Shown here: positions 1-12,822 of the stretch, one piece after another
Numbering within the stretch: position 1 is the stretch's first letter
Layout: every line of letters begins with the position of its first letter
Source of the DNA: Silene latifolia
Taxonomy: Eukaryota; Streptophyta; Magnoliopsida; Caryophyllales; Caryophyllaceae
DNA: 64,000 bases
Direction: 5' to 3'
Assembly: GCF_048544455.1 (NCBI RefSeq)
Contig: NC_133531.1
Span: 64,208,099-64,272,098 of the forward strand
Made by a program: the position numbers and the translations under genes
The notes under the pieces: generated by a model
Seen by the model: only the letters and a program-made list of their open reading frames with translations
The model's database searches: none
Told to the model about the DNA's origin: nothing

Positions 1-2240
1 TTATCACATATGAATAGTCAATACACTATTACTACTTCATATCCTATAATCTTTAGTGTATTATTAACACTAGTGTAAATGCAATAAAAGCTTTGAAAAT
101 GGATATACCCGATATCCATATATTCCAACTTTATCAATTGCTATTTCCTTCAATTCGATGTTATCTCGAATAACATGAATTTATATGTCTAGACTTCTTA
201 CTAGACTTGGGCTCTTTAACTTAAAAGATGCTCCCACTGTTATCACATAACTTGTGACAAAATCATTTGTAGAAGGATTCACCCTTAATCCATACATTGA
301 CGATTTTATCACAATTTACTTGGATTCCTTTTGTAAAATTTGCAATGCGCGAAACTAAAACACCTTTCTTAGTTTCTTAATCCTTTGTCAATAACATTAG
401 CTTAGGATTTCATCAAATCCTTTTAAGCTTGGAAACTAAAGTTGGTGCAACCCTTCAACACCTTAACTTAGTTTATCATCCAAACATGTGTACAAGTCAT
501 CAATTGTACTTTAAGGCTTTCACAAGCCCATCTTATGAATTAACTTATTATTGACTCATAATGTACCTAGCATATGGTACATCACAGCACGTGCGTCTGT
601 TGGCATACATAATCGTTCTAATGGCGGAAACATTAGTAATCGATTTCATGTAATCAACAACTTAATGGGTTCAATGAACGACTATGATTCCATCATAGTA
701 ATTCCACTTTCATCATCATGAATAAACCATTTAACTTTGTTGTTTGTACAACAGATGTGAAATATCTTATCCTCATAAGACTCTCAACTCTATGCCAATA
801 TTCTCTCTCATATTTGGTAATCTAAAGTATATTGCACCTTTTCCTTGTCTCCCAATCACTCTTGCCAGAAGAGAGAATTGGTACATTATTCTCAATAAGT
901 AATATGTTATCAACATATAAGACATGGAGAACCCATTCTAGCTCCCACTTAACTTCATGTATAATCTTGATTCTTCAATCATGTGAATGAACTCATCCAC
1001 TATTATCACATGAACGAAAAGTATAATCCTTTAATGCTAGCTTAAGTCCATCTTGTGATCACTTAAGATAGCTACGCATAATATGTTAGGATTCGTAGAT
1101 CTTCATCTAAGGTTTTGTGTTTCAAACACTTTCTTCTCTAAATTCCCATTTTAGAAAAGCGAATTTTAATCTTATTTGCCATTCTTCATTAAAATGAAAA
1201 GCGGCAATTCCTAACACAATTAATCTTGATCAACATCTTCATGTAAATCTTATGCATTTATGTATTCTAAAGCTCTATTTACTTTTGAGGAGACCCTCGC
1301 CTTAAAGTAAATCTACTCTTGAGTAACAATTTTCGGATTGTAATGCTTCGTCTCGTATGTAACAAGGTCATGATACTATCACTTTCACAAAGTAATATTT
1401 TTTTAACAATAAGACATGTGCGATAAACTCCCACTTAACTATGCTCTCAATCTATCTTCATAGACTATAGTTCAATACAAACTCCCACTCTATAATTCTA
1501 TTACTTTCACAAAGTAACATTTCAACTATAAGAGATGTTTGTGACGATACAATCTTCTCCCACTCTATCTCTCAGAAATACATCTAATTTCTTGAGAGAG
1601 AGCTTTGTGAGGCACAAACATATATTTAACGTAGTATTAGGAGTTTTCCAAGACTATATATTAGCTTTCAAAAGGCCATCCTAACATGGCAGCTTGATAA
1701 TATGCGAGTCTTATCCATGTCATCTGTTTAATAGACTCTCTATTCTAGGTATCTCCTGGTTGACCATTCGTTTAGAATAATATGTCCATATGGTATCGTA
1801 AATTCCCTACTTGATGAGTTCAAAAACTCATTACAACTTTATAATTGATCTTTACATAAGTAAGTTGTTACTTTTGGTAATGATGACATAAGGAGAATCA
1901 AATTCATAGCTTATGGACATATAATGATCCCATCATCATAATAGTCTATTTGATCAATTTAAGTTGTTTATCTAATGTTTCTCCACGCAAGTAATTTATG
2001 ATGATGATTTTAGAACAAACAACATAATAAAACGAGTGATTTGGGTTGAAAACAAAATCACCAATATCCAAAATACAACCCGTGTTTAAAGGATACAAGC
2101 CAATTTCCAAGTCACACAAGGAAATCAAAATAGTTCTAAAAACATGAATTACATCATAAAATTAAAGACAAAGCAAATAAAAGTCAAGCTTCCATTGATC
2201 CATCATCACGGTCGGCTACTCTAGCTTCCCTCATGATCCT
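1..2240 (-). other. 3' non-coding region of element A
   Basis: This stretch lies downstream of gag in element A and has no ORF longer than about 60 codons. Patches match the equivalent regions of E (21439-24394) and D (56732-59673), for example around the 'ccgccattag' motif and the phrases with 'ctcccact'. It occupies the place where pol should be. I see no recognisable enzyme motif in it. Confidence 0.65.
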
Positions 2241-3277
2241 CTAGGCTTGCTTCTCCTTGCCTTTATCCTTGCTAGGAGGAGGCCGTATTTACAATAAAAA
2301 GGCTAATCATCACAACTTGTATCACATACTAATTGAGATTGAAACATAAAAGATAGGAATAGTTATATACCTACTGGAATAACCTTTCCAGCTTTGATGT
2401 CGCCAAGGTATTTGGAACAATTTCTTTTCCAATGTCCAACACCACAACAATAGTGGCACTTGTCCCCGGAGGGGGCACTGTACTTGGGCTTGGAGGAGCT
2501 TGCTTCATAAGTCTTAGCTATGTTCCCGTTGGGAGTTCGCTTCTTTCCCTTTTTCCCGCTCTTCTTGAAAGTTTGTTTGCTCTTATGATTGACATTGAGC
2601 ACATCTTTGGTGGTGCTAACACTTAGCCCCATGTCCCTTTCGGCTTGCACAAGCATTTTGTGCAACTCATCAAGAGAAAATTTCTTATCTTGCATATTAA
2701 AATTCACCCGGAATTGAACATATGCTTTGATTTTGCTGAGGGAATGAAGAATTCAATCAATTCCGAGTTCATTGGGAATTTCCACCATATGCATTTTCAA
2801 GGTCTCAACATGCTCCATCAACTTGAGCACATGTGGGCTCACCTTTTGGCCCTCTTTGATGTTAAGATCAAAGAATGTGGAAGCCGCCTCATATTGAATG
2901 ACCCTAGGAGCTCGTGAAAACATGTTCACAAGCTTCATGTAGATCTCATGAGCGGTGCTAATCTTTATAGCACTTCGTTGGAGTTCGGCCTCCATAGCAA
3001 AGATCAACACATTTTTGATCGCGACCGACTCCTTTTGGTATACCTCATAGGTTTGCCTAGCGGCGGGGGTGGACCTAGCATTAGGTTCGGTGGGAGATGC
3101 CTCGGTAAGGTAACGAAGCTTGTCGTCACCTTGCGCGGCCAAGCGAAGTTGCGCGTCCCAATCGGCGAAATTAGACCCATTCTTTTCTAACTTACATCGA
3201 TCCATGAAGGATCGAAGCCATGACACATTGGTAAGCGTGGTGGAACTAGTGGATGCGGACGTGATTGGAGTTGCCAT
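2241..3277 (-). pseudogene. gag: Copia-type gag of element A, one nonsense codon, with 3' exon
   Basis: The frame starts at 3277 and gives a Gag polyprotein of the Copia gag/UBN2 type. Conserved blocks include SWLRSFMDRCKLEKNGSNF, an alpha-helical core, and a CCHC zinc knuckle (CHYCCGVGHWKRNC) near the end. An in-frame TGA near 2753 replaces an arginine codon that is AGG in element E. Downstream the frame stays open to 2371. By alignment to E an 86-bp intron follows (2285-2370), then a second exon (2241-2284) encoding PPPSKDKGKEKQA and TAG. In this copy the intron acceptor AG has become AC, so splicing here is probably lost. Gag forms the particle that packages the element's RNA. This copy looks inactive. 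Confidence 0.8.
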
Positions 3278-5395
3278 TGCGGTTGATTAAACAAATTTGA
3301 CTACAAATAGGAAATGAAGGAATTAATTATCATCTATCGTTTTAATAATACTCGTAAATTTAACTACAAGCATTGCATTTATATAGTGACCTCCACCCAA
3401 CTACATAAATGATTCCGAGATCCAAATTCATATCAACTCGGGCACGGTGAGCCGATTCATCCCTTATTAATATAACTCGGTGGATTAACTCTTTAATCGA
3501 TTCTACTTTTAGAACTCTCGGTCGATAAAAATTACTCTAATTCTCATCTTTAGCCCGGAACACATGTGACTACGGTCAACAATACTTCCGTTGAGCTCAA
3601 TCCAAATTTCGATGTAATAACATTTTACTACCCCACTTCGCCAACGTAACAAGGTTTGTATTACGGTGAAGCCGAATTAACTCCCTTATGAAATTGGTAC
3701 TTCATGGGTTTCTACTATTTGGTAAGGCTTTTTCTCAATTTGTAATATGTGAGAGGTCTTGTCAATTTATTATCTATCACGTTTTAAGTGAACTAAAGCG
3801 GTGAACTACGATAATTATAATTGACACGGTCGATGACTCGATATGATATGCATGTGTTGTTATGGCGATTTGGCAATGCATGCAACATATTAAAAGAAAT
3901 GCAAAGCAATAAATAAAATTCCTAGTATGGCCTTCCTAAAATAGAAAATCAAATAATCTATTACATATTCGGAAACCAACTCCTTTTGTCCCTTGAATCT
4001 TCAAGTGGCACTCCTCCCAAGACATCATCTTCGTCGGATCACCTTTCCGAATGGCACCGTCTTTGAAGATGCTCCATAATTACAAATAATAATAAAAATA
4101 CAAAGCTATTCCTATTATACATTTGTAAAATGGAAAAACTAATGAAATAAAAATAAAAGTGATACGAGATCACATTAAATTACAACCGAATCAATATTCC
4201 CTTTCATTACGGGTAATATCGATTAAACTAAGGACATACTAAGATAAAATTACATAATTCAAAATTATATAAATAAAAGACATTCAACAATTGAAATATG
4301 CAACATTATAATATGTATCTATCATGCCAAATGATGTGCCAAATCGCCCTATTTAACTTATGTCGTACATATAACCCGGTTTTATGGAAATGCGTGATAA
4401 TAACCTTTTAAAATCACTAATTAACACTTAAATCATATCTAAGCTCAAGTTAATTATCCTAACACTTTTCAGGACTCAAAAATTAGTCATCACTCAATTT
4501 TTGACAATAATTCAACTTGATTTAATTTTATGCTCATTTTTTACCTTAAAATCATTATTTATATGAAATAAATCCAAATTAAATTATAAAAATTTCAAAA
4601 TTTGAATTTTAAATTTTTGAACATTCTGGAAAAATTCCATGACACTCATAATGTCAAAAAAAACATGGTTAAAATTTTCGAATTAATTTTGAGAAAATAT
4701 AGTTGCATTTTATCGGTTTTATCTCATAAAATACATAAAGTATCCGAAAATTAATACAATAATTTTAACAACTTTAGATCTAATTTGTGGGATATTAATG
4801 AAACTTAAAATAATTTTCTCAAGCCATGCAATACGTTTTAGCTAATTTTTGCTAAAATAGTCACTATTTATGTCATTTTTACTCAAAAATCCATAAATCA
4901 TGCTAAAAGAGATCATAAAATCTACAAATTTACATACTCTCTGTAAATTATGCATGTGACATCATATTAAAATATCATGGCTTAATTCGAAATTTAACTA
5001 ATTTTAACCATTTTACCTCTTTTAATCCATTTTTATCTCATAAAAATCATAAATCATGCAATATTAATCAAATTAACTCGACTTTTTACACACAACTTGT
5101 AAAATATGCATGTGAGGTCATATAAAATTTCCAAGGTCAGAAACTTAGTTTAACTATTTTTAGCATTTTAAATCCCATTTTAGTCATAAAAATGTAATAA
5201 AATCACTAAAACTCATTAAAATGAGCAATAAATTTCCATAAATTATAAAAATAACCTAAAAACATTTTAGGACCAGAATATATAACATGCATGATGATTT
5301 CGTGGCTTATACTTATAAATCACAAATTTTTAGTTTTATATGTTAACCTTTTAACTCGGAGAAACAATAACCGATTATGCATGCAACATCCTTAT
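3278..5395 (-). other. Long 5' leader of element A
   Basis: About 2.1 kb of AT-rich sequence between the primer site and the gag start, with no supported ORF. It is recognisably related to the leaders of E (18165-20407), F (54018-55446) and D (60696-62938). The part nearest gag, with repeated 'cggtggatta' and 'gccgat' phrases, is the best conserved. A leader this long is unusual and presumably holds packaging and dimerisation signals; that role is inference. Confidence 0.6.
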
Positions 5396-5407
5396 GCTCT
5401 GATACCA
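5396..5407 (-). other. Primer binding site of element A (initiator tRNA-Met type)
   Basis: On the minus strand this reads TGGTATCAGAGC, the standard Copia primer site complementary to the 3' end of initiator tRNA-Met. It lies two bases from the LTR terminus at 5410. It fixes the orientation and the LTR boundary. Confidence 0.85.
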
Positions 5408-5409
5408 CT

Positions 5410-6204
5410 TGTTAGGTTCATATACCTATTATTAGACTCCTCTAATAGTGAAATAATTAACTTGTTAATTATTTGTTCTTTAGATCTAGTGCATGCATAA
5501 CAAAATGAAAGATTTATAAGAAAAACAATGTTCCTCACATTGATATTAGGTTCGAAATTATGGGCACAAGTAAGGTCACCTTCCTTCACTTGTTCTTGAG
5601 CTAAGTATGATGGATGATCCTCCTAAGACTCCAAGTATAGAAGCCACTCCAATAAATTGCACCCAAGATTAATCCCAAAAATTCCTACTAATATTAACTA
5701 GATATGTAGTAGAAATATATCCTTAATAATACTAATATTCTTGTATTACTACCTCTAGTAATAGATTGGAGAGTATTAGTATTGTAGAGAGTTTGTTGCA
5801 ATAGCATATGAGGAAAAATAGAGAGATAAACAACACAAGCACACACACATTAGAAAAATGAGCAAATGATGCTCTCTTATTAAGGCCAAAACCGGTGGCC
5901 TCTCCCATGTAGGGAATCTTGTGCTTTTGTTTTTTACTCTATTGTTTAGTGTAGGTAGAGTGTAGGAAGCCTAGGTGTAAGATGTAGCATGTAAAGGCTA
6001 GTGTGATATGTCACAATCACACAATAACCAACATCAACATAAGACAAAAGAGCATCTCTTGTGCTCTTAATATGGCCGAAAATTTGGACCATTTTTGGTC
6101 CATTTTTGCCTTTTGTCATTTGTCCCACAAATGCTTATAAGTCATATGTTTAACTATCTTACATATTTAATTATTAAGGTAATCATTTAACACTTAAATA
6201 TTAC
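5410..6204 (-). repeat. 5' LTR of element A, 3'-proximal part
   Basis: This part begins with TG beside the primer site. It continues after element B at 15453, giving an LTR of about 1.3 kb. It is broken by B's insertion at 6204/6205 with the target duplication attac. Confidence 0.8.
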
Positions 6205-6815
6205 TGTTCCGGGTATAATTTCCGGAGCAGTTATTAGTTACCACCCTTGACTTGTTGAATAATGTCTTGAGCTGAATCCTTCTTGCTCCTATCGTCCCAC
6301 TCGGCCTCTCCTGCAACAATGAACGAACTGAGGGCTTGGCTGTGTGCCAAGCGTACTCACTCCGACGCTCAAGTCAGTAAACTTAAAGGATTAAGCTGTG
6401 TTACTTGGCTAGATGCGTATTGTAGAGAGATAAGGGAGATATTACCAGATGAATAGTGTATTTAGGTTATAATTGTGAGATGCTTTCCTCAATGAAGGTT
6501 GAGGAGTATTTATAGACTTTCACCTTTTGTCACGTAGTGGCCAAGTGGCCAAGTGGCTAGCAGGTGGAAAGATCGATCTACCCCTCACCGAGGGACCTAT
6601 GGCGAGCCGGCGGACAATGTTGACTCGCCGCCGAGGGGTCTTGGATATGAGTACGCGGATGTGTGTCCCGGGCGGCGAGGTTGTCACGCCGAGACCCGTG
6701 TGGTGAGCCGATGGGATGCATCGGCTAGTCTATCTAAGTCGTTGACTTCTTTGTGGATATCTTTGACCTTGCTCGGTGTGTTGACTTGGTCAGCGGTGCA
6801 GAATATGCCCCATCA
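6205..6815 (-). repeat. 3' LTR of element B
   Basis: 611 bp, TG...CA on the plus strand. By eye it differs from 14836-15447 at roughly fifteen sites, many of them small gains or losses in GGC/GCC runs. A TATA-like TATAAATA lies on the minus strand at 6507-6514. Confidence 0.92.
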
Positions 6816-7337
6816 ATTTGCCCCAGCGTAGTCTATGCCGTGGTATGGGCTCCGATGTACGTTGAGCATGTATTCTGCACAAGTAATTTTTAGAAATTTT
6901 CGCAGACGGCTTCTTCTTGTGCATCGGCGTGGCTCTTGCTAGGCCGTGCCGTATACCATATCCTAGGCCGTGCCGTATACCATATCCCCCCTCCACATGG
7001 ATGCGTAAAGGGCACTCGATGTGGAAAAGAATATGACGCTGGCCGTGACCAAGGCTGAGAGTGCTTAGGTTGATTTTGATTGCCCCGGCCGGTGCTTCCT
7101 AGCTTGGTTGATCGGTGGCGGCGGAGACCAGATACCTAGGAATTTGTTGAGGAAGATGAATAGTTGAAGGGATGTGAACGGGCGTGTTGAAGACGCTTGG
7201 TCACTGTTGCATTGATTGACGTTTAACTGTTGCGACGATTGACATTCCGTGGTTGCATGCTCGACACGTGTTTGCTCGTTGATTGGCTGTTGCTTCATGG
7301 GTCGTGCTCGATTGGCCCTTCATTGTGGGCTTTTTCC
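6816..7337. other. Spacer between B's 3' LTR and the antisense ORF
   Basis: No supported coding sequence. It contains a short tandem duplication, the 20-mer around 'aggccgtgccgtatacc' occurring twice at about 6932-6982. It presumably holds the upstream promoter DNA of the antisense ORF and the polypurine tract of B (minus strand 'gctggggcaaat' beside the LTR, weak). Confidence 0.45.
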
Positions 7338-7345
7338 TATAAATA
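7338..7345 (+). promoter_or_regulatory. TATA box for the antisense ORF of element B
   Basis: TATAAATA in a pyrimidine-rich context, about 190 bp before the ATG at 7533 and opposite in direction to B's LTR promoter. It suggests that the antisense gene has its own Pol II promoter. Confidence 0.5.
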
Positions 7346-7532
7346 GGGCGGTTTATCGTGATTTTGGTCACTAATTTCATTTTCTCAAATTTTCTTCAAA
7401 ATTTTCGTCTTGCTAAACTGAAGGGCTTCTTTTTTTCTTCCAATCTTCGGAGTTTTTGATCCGGCTAGCACTTTTTCCTTTGAAGGTAAACAAACGAATT
7501 TTTCTTTTCTTTGCTAGTAATTTGTTGTGAAC

Positions 7533-9506
7533 ATGTCTTCTCGCCGATCTTTGGACCTAGTGGGCCTGTGTCGGAGGGTCCTAGGTCTCCTTCTCCCGAG
7601 GTTGATCCTCGATTCGGAGGAATGGGAGGATGAAGATTCTTGTGGTGATTTTGGTGATGATTTTGGTGAGGAGGAGGAAAGGCCTCGTCCTAATGAGAGG
7701 CAGTACGTCATGGATCACGGTGATGCCTGTAAGGTTCGCCTTGACCGTGTTTGGTCCCATAAGCTTGCCGGTTGTTGGTGAAAACTTTTCGAGGGCCATT
7801 TTTTCTTCGGTAGTGGATACGAAATTGTCATCCCTGGGAGGGTCGGTCCGTCTGTTGTCCTCCGCTGTGCCACACCGTGTGTACATGCGGCATTTGGAGT
7901 ATGGTCTCCGGTTTCCTCTGAATGGGTATGTTATGGCCATAATTAAGGCTATGAACGTTGCCGTTGCCCAACTGCACCCGTTGGCCATGAGAACCATAAT
8001 CGGCTTGCCTGGCTTTGTCTCTTCAAGGGAGAGGCTCCGACGGTGAATTTATTCCGTCGACTTCATTATCTGAAACCATCAATCTCTGGCCGTGTCGGAT
8101 GGTACAGCGTGCAAACGGAGCAAGGTTACGTCTCTGTTGACAAGCTCTCTTCTTGCAAGGTGGCGGGTGGTCGGTGGGTGTACGTTAAGGTCCGGACGAC
8201 TATCGCCGCCTGCCCGCTCCTTCCAAAGACCAGGTTAATTTGCGGTGTGAGACTAGGGCGGAGCATGACAGATGGGTCACCGGAAACATCTCGAAAATGG
8301 ATGCAGCAGGGTCCATCTGAAGGAGGATGAGAGGTTGGCGATGAGGCTCTTCGAGGTGGACAAGAGTGGGGTGCCGAAAAGATGGATTCCCCCGACGCAG
8401 ATCATTCTTCAGGATGAGCCGCTTTGCTATGTCGGCCTCATACGGCCCGGCGCAGGTGAGTGGGGTCGGTGTGAGGCCCGTCACCGCTCTCAATGCTCCT
8501 TTTTTCTCGGGTTTCGATTTATTTCCTCTTCTTGATTCTTTGTTTCTTTTTGAGACCACTTTGGACCGGACCTATCGAGGATCTTCTTCGGAGAATGGGG
8601 TCGCATAAAGACAAAACCGTTGCTAACTTGCATCCCAAGGCTCTGGCCCATGATCGCAGGACGTCGCCGAATGACCTTATGGAACAGCGGCTGAAGGGCT
8701 TGAGCAAGGAGGAGGCGCAGGCCCGGGTGGTGAGCGGCGTAGTGTGTCGGACGCGGAAAACGGCGTCGAAACCGGTTTCAACTCCCGTCCTCTCCCCTAA
8801 GAAGGTGGAGATTGTTGATATTCCTGATGAGGGGGACTCTGATGCAGAGGGATCTCCCCTTATCTCGTAGGGAGGAAAAGGACGGCTTCTGCTGCTGGCA
8901 AGGAAGTGCCTTCTCCGGCCAAGAAGGCCAGACATGGTATCCGTCTATCCTGTGGCTTAAACTTAGCCGTGCCATTAGGTGTTCCTGATAAGTCAGTTGA
9001 TACTGATGCTTTAATTGAATTTTTGCAGATCAGTCGCAGTCGGCCATCGCTCACGTTGGGCGGCAGGCGGTGGGCTTCTCTGCGCAGGCTCGCGATCAGG
9101 GCGCCACCGTCAATTCTTCATCCCAGAAGGTTTCCTTCTCCCGCCCCAGCTGGTGGCCAAAACCCACCGCCGTTCCTCCCCCAGAAGGCTTCCGTCTCCC
9201 GGCTTATAGAGGAAGGCACGAAGGCGATTAGGAGCCGGCGAGGTGGAACGTGGCTACGGGGCTCGCCTCAAGGAGCGGGGAGAGGGTCATTGCTCGAGCA
9301 TTTGTTTCGAGTGTAATGCCACTAAGCAGGTGGCTACGTCGGCGAAGCTGAATCTCCTTAATGAGCAGAAGCTCAGGGGAGATGCTGAGAAGGCGCTCTT
9401 GGCTGAGCGAAAGCTCCGGGAGGACGCCGAAAAGGGAGTCCTTGCTGAGAGAGCTAAGGCCGAGGCTGCGGCGACCGAAGCTGCGAAGTTCTTTGGAGGA
9501 ATGTAG
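7533..9506 (+). pseudogene. Antisense ORF of element B with 'putative gypsy type transposon' domain (frame-broken)
   Basis: The N-terminal part (7533-7770) is acidic (EEWEDEDSCGDFGDDFGEEEE). After a frame change, 7770-8040 encodes a block like Pfam Transposase_28 ('putative gypsy type transposon'): RHLEYGLRFPLNGYV followed by AVAQLHPLAMRTIIGLPGF. The frame changes again at 8043, continuing with a GWYSV segment. A GTGAGT at 8455 may be an intron donor, and 'tttttgcag' ending near 9029 looks like an acceptor. The C-terminal part (about 9330-9500) is a coiled coil rich in A, E, K, L (LNEQKLRGDAEKALLAER). Such antisense ORFs are known in Tat elements; their function is unknown. The breaks may be real decay, introns or sequence errors. 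Confidence 0.65.
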
Positions 9507-10449
9507 CCTTGCTCGAGCGTGCCGACCTCTGTCTCCAGCAGAGGGATCAACACGAGGGCATGTCTAAGGCCCAGCCGAGCCGATTCGTGGCAAAGAGGCC
9601 ATCATCAAGCGAAGGAGGCGGACGTCGATATGCTCCAAACCGTCATGCTCCCCAAACTGTGCGCCGAGTTCCGGACTTGGCCGAAGATCTTTGTCGGGGA
9701 AGTTATCGGGGAGCTTTTCCCTCTTGATGGCTCCTTCCGTGGGACGGGTTCGACGTCTTTCGCTTGATGACGAGTCGCGGCTAAGGAGAAAGCGCGGTGG
9801 AGGCGGCCAAAGAGGCGCAAAGCGAAGATGGAGGGGAGGCGGCGCGGAGAAAGCGGCTCTTCGAGAGGGCTAGAGTGGCTAAGGAAGAGGCCGAAAGGAT
9901 GAGGGCACCGAGGATGCCGAGGCAAGGCCGAGGTCGCTAGAGAAGTCATTGGGTTGCTCATCGGGAAGATGCGTCGCCGATATCGATGGCAGCGGCAGCA
10001 GCAGGCCTAGGAGAGCAAGTTTCTGCAGATCTGTTTCTTACTCCTCACTAACATGTCCGCTTGATGAGAACAAGTTTGGTGATCGATTTCGATTGTCCGT
10101 GGGCCAATTACTCGGCTCATCCTTCCCGCTTATCTCTTGGTATAATCGTAGCTTTTGCTTTTTGTACAACTTTTAGTAGGTTGTGTCTCGGATTATCCCC
10201 GCGGGGACGGCCGTCGTCTGTATTCTTCTCACTTGTAAATCTTGTAACTTATCTTCTAATAATAATTCGTTTCTTTCGCCTGCGGCCTGGCCGTGGTCTT
10301 TATCTCATCTCTGTCAGAGTTGTCTTCCTGTATTCTTAATTGAGCGCCCTTTTTGTTTCGCCTCGGCTTGGCGGCCGTTTTGAGTGCGTATCTCAACCTG
10401 TGTTTCAACGCTTCCAAGACACTTTGAATGTTTTTGCGAGTGTAACGTG
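9507..10449 (+). other. Tail of the antisense-ORF region in element B
   Basis: GC-rich sequence with Lys/Arg/Glu-rich fragments in changing frames up to about 9960, then what looks like the 3' end of the antisense gene. From about 10170 the sequence is T-rich with 'cttgtaac' and 'aataataattcg' phrases, as in a 3' UTR. I cannot assign a product. Confidence 0.35.
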
Positions 10450-12288
10450 CGATGGCTCTTGTTGGATTGACCGGGGAAGCCGGCGTTGGTTCTTAATAGC
10501 GTGTTACGTGGCGTCTACCACTTGGAGTGACTGCGACGGCGTCTACCTCTTGGGGTGACTGCCGTGGCGTCTACTACTGGGGGTGCTAGCTGACAATGTT
10601 GTAGTTCTTCATAACGATTGCCGCTCTTGTCGGTATGATGTGTGAGGTGAGCGTACGTTTCTTGATAGCGTGTTACGTGGCGTCTACCACTTGGAGTGAG
10701 GCTGCGGCGGCGTCTACCTCTTGGGGTATTTTGCCGTGGCGTCTACTACTTGGGGTGGCGACGGCAGCCTTTGTAGTTCTTCATAACGATGCCGCTCTTG
10801 TCGGTATGACAGTGTGAGCGGCGTACGTTTCTTGATAGCGTGTTACGTGGCGTCTACCACTTGGAGTGACTGCGACGAGTCTACCTCTTGGGGTGATGCC
10901 GTGGCGTCTACTACTTGGGGTGGCTGCGGCGGCGCTGTATTTCTTCGCAACGATGCCGCTCTTGTCGGTATGACGGTGTGAGCGGCGTCGGTTTCTTGAT
11001 AGCGTGTTACGTGGCGTCTACCACTTGGAGTGGCTGCGTGAGTCTACCTCTTGGGGTGGCTGCCGTGGCGTCTACTACTTGGGGTGACTGCGACAGCGGC
11101 AATGTTGTAGTTCTTCATAACGCCGCCGCTCTTGTCGGTATGACGGTGTGAGCCGGCGTACATTTCTTGATAGCGTGTTACGTGGCGTCTACCACTTGGA
11201 GTAGTACTGCGACGGAGTCTACCTCTTGGGGTATTTGCTAGTAGCGTCTACTACTTGGGGTGACTGCGACAGTTTGTATTTCTTCGCAACGATGCCGCTC
11301 TTGTCGGTATGACAAAGTGTGAGCCGGCGTCGGTTTCTTGATAGCGTGTTACGTGGCGTCTACCACTTGGAGTGAGCTGCGACGAGTCTACCTCTTGGGG
11401 TGCTGCTAGTGGCGTCCACTACTTGGGGTGGCTGCGACGTGTTGTAGTTCTTCATAACGACTGCCGCTCTTGTCGGTATGACAGTGTGAGCCGGCGTCTG
11501 TTTCTTGATAGCGTGTTACGTGGCGTCTACCACTTGGAGTGACTGCGACGGCGCTTTATTTCTTCGCAACGACTGCCGCTCTTGTCGGTATGACAGTGTG
11601 AGCCGGCGTCGGTTTCTTGATAGCGTGTTACGTGGCGTCTACCACTTGGAGTGACTGCGACGGAGTCTACCTCTTGGGGTGACTGCCGTGGCGTCTACTA
11701 CTTGGGGTGACTGCGACGGCGCTGTAGTTCTTCATAACGACTGCCGCTCTTGTCGGTATGACAGTGTGAGCCGGCGTCTGTTTCTTGATAGCGTGTTACG
11801 TGGCGTCTACCACTTGGAGTGATGCGACGGAGTCTACCTCTTGGGGTGGCTAGTAAAGTGGCGTCTACTACTGGGTGGCTGCGACGGCGCGTATTTCTTC
11901 AACGACGCCGCTCTTGTCGGTATGACAGTGTGAGCCGGCGTCAATTTCTTGATAGCGTGTTACGTGGCGTCTACCACTTGGAGTATTTGCGACGGAGTCT
12001 ACCTCTTGGGGTGGCTAGTGGCGTCTACTACTTGGGGTGATCATGACGGGCGCTGTATTTCTTCGCAACGATGCCGCTCTTGTCGGTATGACAAGTGTGA
12101 GCGCGTCGGTTTCTTGATAGCGTGTTACGTGGCGTCTACCACTTGAGGTTTGCGACGGAGTCTACCTCTTGGGGTGACTGCCGTGCCGTCCACTACTTAG
12201 GGGGTGACCGCGACGGCTTTGTAGTTCTTCATAACGATCGCCGCTCTTGTCGGTATGACAGTGTGAGCCGGCGTCTGTTTCTTGATAG
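10450..12288. repeat. Tandem array, about 11 units of about 167 bp, inside element B
   Basis: The landmark gcgtgttacgtggcg recurs at about 10499, 10668, 10838, 11002, 11173, 11344, 11511, 11623, 11791, 11955 and 12120, with the array ending at 12287. Spacings are 164-171 bp apart from one 112-bp unit that lacks internal subrepeats. Each unit contains three subrepeats of about 30 bp (tctaccacttgg, tctacctcttgg, tctactacttgg), then a ttcttcataacg or ttcttcgcaacg block and ccgctcttgtcggtatgac. Units differ mostly by small gains or losses in GCC/GGC runs. A degenerate partial unit precedes the first full one. Confidence 0.93.
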
Positions 12289-12459
12289 ATAACTGATGGG
12301 AAAATTTTGCTTTGATTGAAGGCTTGACGGTTTCTCATTAGGAGAAAACATGCGTTGGGGTGTCCACAGATATTTTGGACACCTCCGCGGCTACATAAAT
12401 TCTTGCGAGATTACCGATGCCCTATCGGCTCATTACAGGCACACTTCCTCGGTCGGCCC

Positions 12460-12735
12460 CTAGTTGTATCCATTTGGTCGCCCTCTGCTGCAAGGACGGA
12501 CTCTTCCCTTTTCGGACTTTCTCGCCTCTTTGAGGGACTGCATGTTGCATCCTCGGGCAGCTATCTGGACGTTGATCACCTCATCCTTCTCGTCTTTGGA
12601 GACGAGCTTATGCGCTTCCCCCCGGTCCGAGACGTACATCAGTGTTAGGGCCCGGATGGACATCACTGCGTCGGCCTCGCTTAGGGCGACCCGGCCTATG
12701 AGGACGTTGTATGCGGACGAGCCGTCGATGACCAC
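12460..12735 (-). pseudogene. Aspartic protease C-terminal part of element B polyprotein
   Basis: The minus-strand frame encodes DGSSAYNVLIGRVALSEADAV followed by CNMQSLKEARKSEKGRV. This matches the end of the retropepsin region and the following linker of Tat/Athila-type gypsy polyproteins (usual form: YNVLLGRPWLH...). The frame stops soon after, and the polymerase expected next is missing. The sequence then runs through 12300-12460 into the tandem array, which marks a deletion junction. Confidence 0.7.
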
Positions 12736-12822
12736 AAACTCGGCTAGGACGTTCTTGGGCGACGTCTTTTCGCGAATCTCACCGGAGCCTAATTGACCCG
12801 GTGGTACAGGCCCCCGGAAAAG

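Noticed and set aside
7527..9961. Many overlapping frames on both strands in the GC-rich part of B
   Set aside because: Stop codons are rare in GC-rich DNA. Only the plus-strand frames carrying the Transposase_28-like block and the coiled coil have support.
10450..12288. Regular repeats that could recall a CRISPR array
   Set aside because: The whole unit of about 167 bp repeats, with no unique spacers. It lies inside a plant retrotransposon and there are no cas genes.
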